A stretch of DNA of 9,457 bases from Candidatus Sumerlaeota bacterium. GTDB lineage: Bacteria; Sumerlaeota; Sumerlaeia; JADFCT01. Made by a program: the position numbers and the translations under genes. Positions 7,599-9,457 of the stretch are shown here, in pieces (within the stretch, counting starts at the first letter, position 1; each line of letters opens with the position of its first letter). Location of the stretch: the NCBI GenBank assembly GCA_026398575.1, contig JAPLSP010000162.1, positions 1 to 9,457 on the forward strand, written 5' to 3'. Under the pieces are notes generated by a model that saw only the letters and a list, made by a program, of their open reading frames with translations, made no database searches and was not told the origin of the DNA.

Positions 7599-7735
7599 AG
7601 CAAACACCCCGCGAATACTTCTACGGGAAGAGAAGATTCAGAGTCAAAGCGCTAAGGCGCAATTCCTCGACACACCGACGCGCCCTCAGTTGCCTTGGAA
7701 CCGGAAGATATCGCCGGCCGAAACCGTGCCATTAG
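7595..7735 (+). CDS. Possible 46-residue basic protein, or chance frame
   Basis: Begins with ATG overlapping the stop of the preceding small gene (ATGA) and ends at TAG 7733-7735. The product starts M-K-Q-T-P-R-E-Y-F-Y-G-K-R-R and is rich in Lys and Arg throughout. The last 50 bases overlap the 3' end of the pilin gene on the other strand. The coupled start is the only support. It may be a truncated remnant of a second operon gene or simply fortuitous. Confidence 0.2.
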   Translation: MKQTPREYFYGKRRFRVKALRRNSSTHRRALSCLGTGRYRRPKPCH

Positions 7736-8333
7736 TGGGATCATACTTCCAAGGCGTATAGCGACTCTGGTATTGCCAACATGTGGCATTGCCATAGTTC
7801 CCGATATAAGGATCTGTGTCCGTAGGGGTAATCCATGAATCCAGACAGTAGTTAGGACCATTGGAAACCACCACCCATTTCGCAAAGTGACCATAAGAAG
7901 CTGGGTGTTTACCTTCTTTGGAATCCCATCCTTCCTGCATTGCCTGGATATTAACGAACCCGGCTGTCTCGGCGGTGCCGCCATACTCCGTATTCGGCCT
8001 CCAAAACGGATCGCGGTAGTTCAGGCTGGTGATATAGGCCACCGGGGTAGTGAGCATGATAAAGTCTTCAATCCAGCCGCGTGAGATTTGCGTGTTAGCA
8101 GGATTCCTGCCGTATCCGAAGGGTGGCGCGTTATAATCAACGTAATAGGCCTCCACCGCGACGGCCATGGACCGCATATCCGCCATGACACGCGCGACCT
8201 TCGACCGGGTTTGGGCCTCCAGGAAGTTGGGGATCGCTATCAAGGCCAGGATGGCAATGATCGCGATTACGATCAACAGCTCAATCAGTGTGAATCCCCG
8301 ATCTTCCTTCTTCAGGCATTGTGAGTTTGACAT
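7686..8333 (-). CDS. Type IV pilin / type II secretion pseudopilin-like protein
   Basis: A 215-residue prepilin. A short basic leader ends at G13, where prepilin peptidase should cut. Mature F14 starts the motif F-T-L-I-E, with the conserved Glu at mature position 5 (E18), followed by a hydrophobic helix to about residue 35 and A-I-P-N-F-L-E-A-Q-T-R-S-K-V. The subunit would sit in the inner membrane and assemble by this helix. The globular part has two Cys, in N-Y-C-L-D and A-T-C-W-Q, that could pair, and ends Y-D-P-T-N-G-T-V-S-A-G-D-I. That ending is one I associate with GspG-like pseudopilins of PVC and related phyla. The ATG at 8333 is chosen because AAGGAG lies 8 bases before it; a GTG at 8342 in the same frame overlaps that site. 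No other pilus or secretion gene is in view, so it may be one of many scattered prepilins. Confidence 0.92.
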   Translation of the reverse strand: MSNSQCLKKEDRGFTLIELLIVIAIIAILALIAIPNFLEAQTRSKVARVMADMRSMAVAVEAYYVDYNAPPFGYGRNPANTQISRGWIEDFIMLTTPVAYITSLNYRDPFWRPNTEYGGTAETAGFVNIQAMQEGWDSKEGKHPASYGHFAKWVVVSNGPNYCLDSWITPTDTDPYIGNYGNATCWQYQSRYTPWKYDPTNGTVSAGDIFRFQGN

Positions 8334-8341
8334 AGCATACA

Positions 8342-8347
8342 CTCCTT
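8342..8347 (-). promoter_or_regulatory. Ribosome binding site of the pilin-like gene
   Basis: The minus strand reads AAGGAG eight bases before the ATG at 8333. It supports that ATG over the in-frame GTG at 8342, which overlaps the site. Confidence 0.8.
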
Positions 8348-8482
8348 GGGCGAATGGGATAGAAAAAAAATCTGAACAGATTCTCTCTTCGTAAGAAATG
8401 CGCAGGAATTCACCTTACGCAATTCTTATGTAAGCATTATGGCAGAATTCTCCCGGCAAGGCAAAGCAAAAACGCGGGCGGT
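8348..8482. other. Intergenic stretch between glycosidase and pilin-like gene
   Basis: No gene seen. The only structure is a weak dyad, CTTAC (8414-8418) with GTAAG (8430-8434), lying between two GAATTC sites. A T-run on the minus strand (8362-8370) falls in the pilin leader. I looked for a sigma-54 promoter (GG, ten bases, GC) on the minus strand and found only copies with the wrong spacing (nine bases). The pilin promoter is probably in this segment. Confidence 0.4.
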
Positions 8483-9457
8483 TCAGTCATAACGATAGAG
8501 TTTAATTCGCAGGAGGCGCATCTTGCCGGGATTGGAATAGACGTCGCCGGGAAATGGCGGGATGCGCGCCACATTATTGGCGCCGGTTTCGTCGCCGTTG
8601 AGGATGCGGCCCGCGATCCATTTTCCGTTATTGAAATATCCCTCCTGCACCTGAAGGATGGCGCCATTGCGCGGACCGGGCTTGAGCGGCGAAAAATGAA
8701 CGGAAAAACCAATGCCAGCCACCAGGTATTCATCCTCCGCGACGGCGATGATCAGGCCCATCGCGCGCCGGTTCTTTGATTCTTTCTCGTACCGAATCTC
8801 CGCGCGCCAATCGCCGACGTTGACCGTCCGGCCTTCCTCTTTTTCGCCGGGTTGCTGAAAGACGCCCGCCATTTTTCCCAAGCCCTGCGCCTGAGACATG
8901 ATCGGAAGCAACGGTTGCATCAGGAAATAGGTCTCAACGAGCGAATTCTGGGGATCGAGGCTTTCGATTCCGAAAGGCGAAAAGCACAGGGCGTCATGCT
9001 CGGCATAAGCCCAAAACGCCCTGCCCGCTGCGTTCTCGTCGCGCGAAGCCTCGGGGATCATCAGCGGATTGCCCGAGCGGGTATAGCGCGCGCAGATGCC
9101 CTTGAAGTCCGGCAGATAAATATCCGGCGCGATGAAATCAAGTGCGGGAGCGGCGGCGCGCCAGACGTCCATCACGCGCGACACCGGCCCGCCGCAGGGA
9201 TAAATGCCGGGCTTGCCGTCGCCTTCGAGCCATGCGTTGGCATACATGGGAAGCGGATAGGCGTCTTTGCCCGCCTGCGCGATCTTGCCGATATATCGCG
9301 CGTAGTGCCAGGCCATGAGAATTTCATCCGTCTCGATGCCTTCGCCAAAGACTTCGGCCCACGCGCCCGACTCCTTGAAGCCGCCCGCCGCCCAGCGGTC
9401 CTTGAAGCCGCCCGCCGCCCAGCGGTCCTTGAGCTCGGGCAGGAGCGCCTCTTTATG
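8483..9457 (-). CDS. GH35-type glycoside hydrolase with DUF5597 C-terminal domain, 5' truncated
   Basis: The 3' 324 codons of a larger gene whose start lies beyond the right edge; homologues are usually over 500 residues. The visible part holds the end of a TIM-barrel catalytic domain: M-A-W-H-Y-A-R-Y, then D-F-I-A-P-D-I-Y and N-P-L-M-I-P-E-A-S-R, where the Glu is at the position I expect for the GH35 nucleophile. The acid/base Glu would be outside the window. The C-terminal domain matches my memory of DUF5597: E-Y-L-V-A-G-I-G-F, then G-K-W-I-A-G-R-I-L-N-G-D-E-T and the ending R-I-K-L-Y-R-Y. The likely role is beta-galactosidase or a related exo-glycosidase on plant or algal polysaccharide; the substrate cannot be told. 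Close to the edge a 27-bp exact tandem repeat adds nine residues (K-D-R-W-A-A-G-G-F twice) in frame. Confidence 0.88.
   Translation of the reverse strand, partial: HKEALLPELKDRWAAGGFKDRWAAGGFKESGAWAEVFGEGIETDEILMAWHYARYIGKIAQAGKDAYPLPMYANAWLEGDGKPGIYPCGGPVSRVMDVWRAAAPALDFIAPDIYLPDFKGICARYTRSGNPLMIPEASRDENAAGRAFWAYAEHDALCFSPFGIESLDPQNSLVETYFLMQPLLPIMSQAQGLGKMAGVFQQPGEKEEGRTVNVGDWRAEIRYEKESKNRRAMGLIIAVAEDEYLVAGIGFSVHFSPLKPGPRNGAILQVQEGYFNNGKWIAGRILNGDETGANNVARIPPFPGDVYSNPGKMRLLRIKLYRYD
9377..9430. repeat. Exact 27-bp in-frame tandem duplication in the glycosidase
   Basis: Positions 9377-9403 and 9404-9430 are identical. On the coding strand each encodes K-D-R-W-A-A-G-G-F. Five further bases (TCCTT) before the first copy match the junction. 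Compared with remembered homologues, a single copy leading into K-E-S-G-A-W-A-E-V-F-G would be the normal length, so one unit looks like an insertion. Confidence 0.9.

Noticed and set aside
7376..7603. A 75-residue minus frame antisense to the small plus gene
   Set aside because: The plus frame has AAGGAGG at ideal spacing; the minus frame has no comparable site and reads Phe/Cys/Ser-rich, as antisense of charged helices would.
7659..7674. Rho-independent terminator for the pilin gene (GCGC-TAAG-GCGC)
   Set aside because: The stem is only four base pairs and the T-run after it on the minus strand is three bases.
8414..8460. Sigma-54 promoter for the pilin-like gene
   Set aside because: Two GG...GC pairs were seen on the minus strand but with nine bases between them instead of ten, and flanking bases do not match the consensus.
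9377..9430. CRISPR-like direct repeats
   Set aside because: Two abutting copies with no spacer, inside a coding frame; it is a tandem duplication.

Overview
This 9.46 kb stretch (roughly 57-60% GC by eye) looks like a chromosomal segment of an uncultured, free-living Gram-negative-type bacterium. The closest feel is Hydrogenedentota, Sumerlaeota, Lentisphaerota or another PVC-like group. Three things suggest this: a GspG/pilin-like protein with the GFTLIELLIVIAIIAILA start and an AxxNFLEAQTRSKV continuation, a DUF5597-type GH35 glycosidase, and a membrane-embedded spermidine-synthase-like protein. The lineage call is an inference from remembered family resemblance. No rRNA, tRNA, IS element, phage gene or CRISPR array was seen.

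Layout. Nearly everything is read from the minus strand, so the order of transcription runs right to left. The right edge carries the C-terminal two thirds of a GH35/DUF5597 glycoside hydrolase (8483-9457, 5' end outside the window). Next come a type II secretion/type IV pilin-like protein (7686-8333) and one small plus-strand gene of unknown function (7371-7598). Then follow a large polytopic membrane protein with a central spermidine-synthase/methyltransferase-like domain (4534-7335), threonine synthase (2955-4358), an NtrC-family sigma-54 response regulator (1260-2684) and phosphatidate cytidylyltransferase CdsA (256-1125). At the left edge is the signal-peptide-like start of a further minus-strand gene. 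There is no obvious single pathway. ThrC and CdsA are housekeeping enzymes, the regulator has no kinase partner in view, and the glycosidase and pilin are surface or export functions. No gap without a gene exceeds 300 bases.

The most unusual aspect is short-repeat behaviour. Two arrays of the same 9-bp unit (core GTGGAC) lie in opposite orientations inside the membrane-protein gene. One is in its odd N-terminal extension and the other in a loop between two membrane helices. They encode two different tripeptide repeats because they are read on opposite strands. An exact 27-bp in-frame tandem duplication sits in the glycosidase, and an exact 28-bp tandem duplication sits just upstream of thrC. 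A pair of inverted, decamer-built repeats (28 of 32 positions matching) lies between thrC and the regulator. Repeats inside genes have periods divisible by three and those between genes do not, as expected if they arise blindly and selection removes frameshifts. No clearly new defence or mobile system is visible.
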